Shown one piece after another: positions 5,284-5,780 of a DNA stretch of 5,780 bases. Below the pieces are notes generated by a model. It saw nothing but the letters and a program-made list of their open reading frames with translations, made no database searches and was not told the DNA's origin. Every line of letters starts with the position of its first letter. The stretch's first letter is position 1. This DNA comes from Acetobacteraceae bacterium. GTDB taxonomy: Bacteria; Pseudomonadota; Alphaproteobacteria; Acetobacterales; Acetobacteraceae. The position numbers and the translations under genes were made by a program. The stretch lies in NCBI GenBank assembly GCA_030044345.1, contig JASHVY010000638.1:1-5780 (forward strand), read 5' to 3'.

Positions 5284-5780
5284 GATCGAATGCGGGCGAT
5301 GATTGCGGTTTCGATATAGCGGTTCAGCGACACGATCACGACGATGACCATGCCGACCAACGCCTGATACCAGAAGGCGGGCGCCCCTGCGGTGACAAGC
5401 CCGATATCGATCGAGGAGAGTGCGATCGTGCCGAGCATGATGCCGGCGACGGAGCCGATCCCGCCCCAGATCGACACCCCTCCGATCACTGCCGCCGCAA
5501 TCGCTTCGAGATTGTTCGTCGTGACCACGGGCGACATTAACGCATTGCGGCCGAGGCTGACCACTCCGGCCATCGCAGCCAGCACGCCAGTCGCGACGAA
5601 GCAGCCGAACTTGACCTGGAAGGACGGCACGCCGACGCTCCGCGCCGCCACCGCATTGCCGCCTGTCGCGTAGATCCAGTTCCCCCAGGCGGAACGATGC
5701 AGCAACAGATAGGCGCAGAGGCAAGCCAAAAGCCACCACACGACCAAGACATGCAGGGTGGAGGTGCCGATGGTCCAGCC
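5280..5780 (-). CDS. Sugar ABC transporter permease, RbsC/FrcC-like (partial, 5' end off the right edge)
   Basis: The last 166 residues of an inner-membrane permease are visible; the frame is open to the window edge, so the start lies outside. Hydrophobic segments fall at about residues 8-27, 56-76, 93-126 (probably two) and 135-151 of the visible part. Hallmarks of the CUT2 (BPD_transp_2) family are YATGGNAVAARSVGV, matching the cytoplasmic loop usually written YAiGGNxxAARxxGi, and the glycine-rich AAVIGGVSIWGGIGSVAG. It would form the membrane channel for a sugar delivered by a periplasmic binding protein, whose gene is expected further right. The stop overlaps the ATPase start. A TTG or other internal start around 5747 would cut a membrane segment and is not credible. 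The family is clear; the transported sugar is unknown. Confidence 0.92.
   Translation of the reverse strand, partial: GWTIGTSTLHVLVVWWLLACLCAYLLLHRSAWGNWIYATGGNAVAARSVGVPSFQVKFGCFVATGVLAAMAGVVSLGRNALMSPVVTTNNLEAIAAAVIGGVSIWGGIGSVAGIMLGTIALSSIDIGLVTAGAPAFWYQALVGMVIVVIVSLNRYIETAIIARIRS

Noticed and set aside
5284..5739. Upstream extension of the ATPase reading frame to 5739
   Set aside because: The extra 152 residues overlap the permease in another frame, are Arg/Gly-rich and match nothing. The true ATPase start is the ATG at 5283.

Overview
The window is GC-rich DNA (by eye about 60-65% G+C) packed with genes that all read on the minus strand. It carries part of a sugar or polyol uptake and oxidation locus. 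The GC content, the codon use and the combination of a RbsC/FrcC-type transporter, a LacI-family regulator and dehydrogenases resemble Alphaproteobacteria (Rhizobiales or Rhodospirillales type). That placement is an inference, because no rRNA or marker gene is present.

In the direction of transcription (right to left) there are six genes. First comes the C-terminal half of a CUT2-type (RbsC/FrcC-like) sugar permease (5280-5780, cut by the right edge). A single-domain ABC ATPase of the FrcA/RbsA type follows (4438-5283), then a zinc-dependent medium-chain alcohol/polyol dehydrogenase (3284-4438) and a LacI-family repressor (2170-3273). After a 330-bp gene-free region come a Gfo/Idh/MocA-family NAD(P)-dependent oxidoreductase (742-1839) and a xylose-isomerase-like TIM-barrel isomerase/epimerase (1-745, cut by the left edge). 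This last gene has no stop codon inside the window.

The genes are tightly coupled. Permease/ATPase and oxidoreductase/isomerase share ATGA overlaps, ATPase/dehydrogenase share TGATG, and lacI starts 10 nt after the dehydrogenase stop. This gives two modules: permease-ATPase-dehydrogenase-lacI, and oxidoreductase-isomerase. The gap between them holds a perfect 16-bp palindrome (2091-2106) whose core is a typical LacI-family operator. A second copy of the core with one mismatch (1855-1866) lies just upstream of the oxidoreductase ribosome binding site. No convincing terminator separates the modules.

The likely working is that the transporter imports a sugar, polyol or cyclitol, two different dehydrogenases oxidise it, and the TIM-barrel enzyme isomerises or epimerises it. 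The LacI protein would release the operator sites when the substrate or a product is present. The substrate cannot be read from the sequence. None of the families is new. The points most worth a second look are the paired operators, the regulator lying between the two modules, and the departure from the usual catalytic motif in the Gfo/Idh/MocA enzyme.
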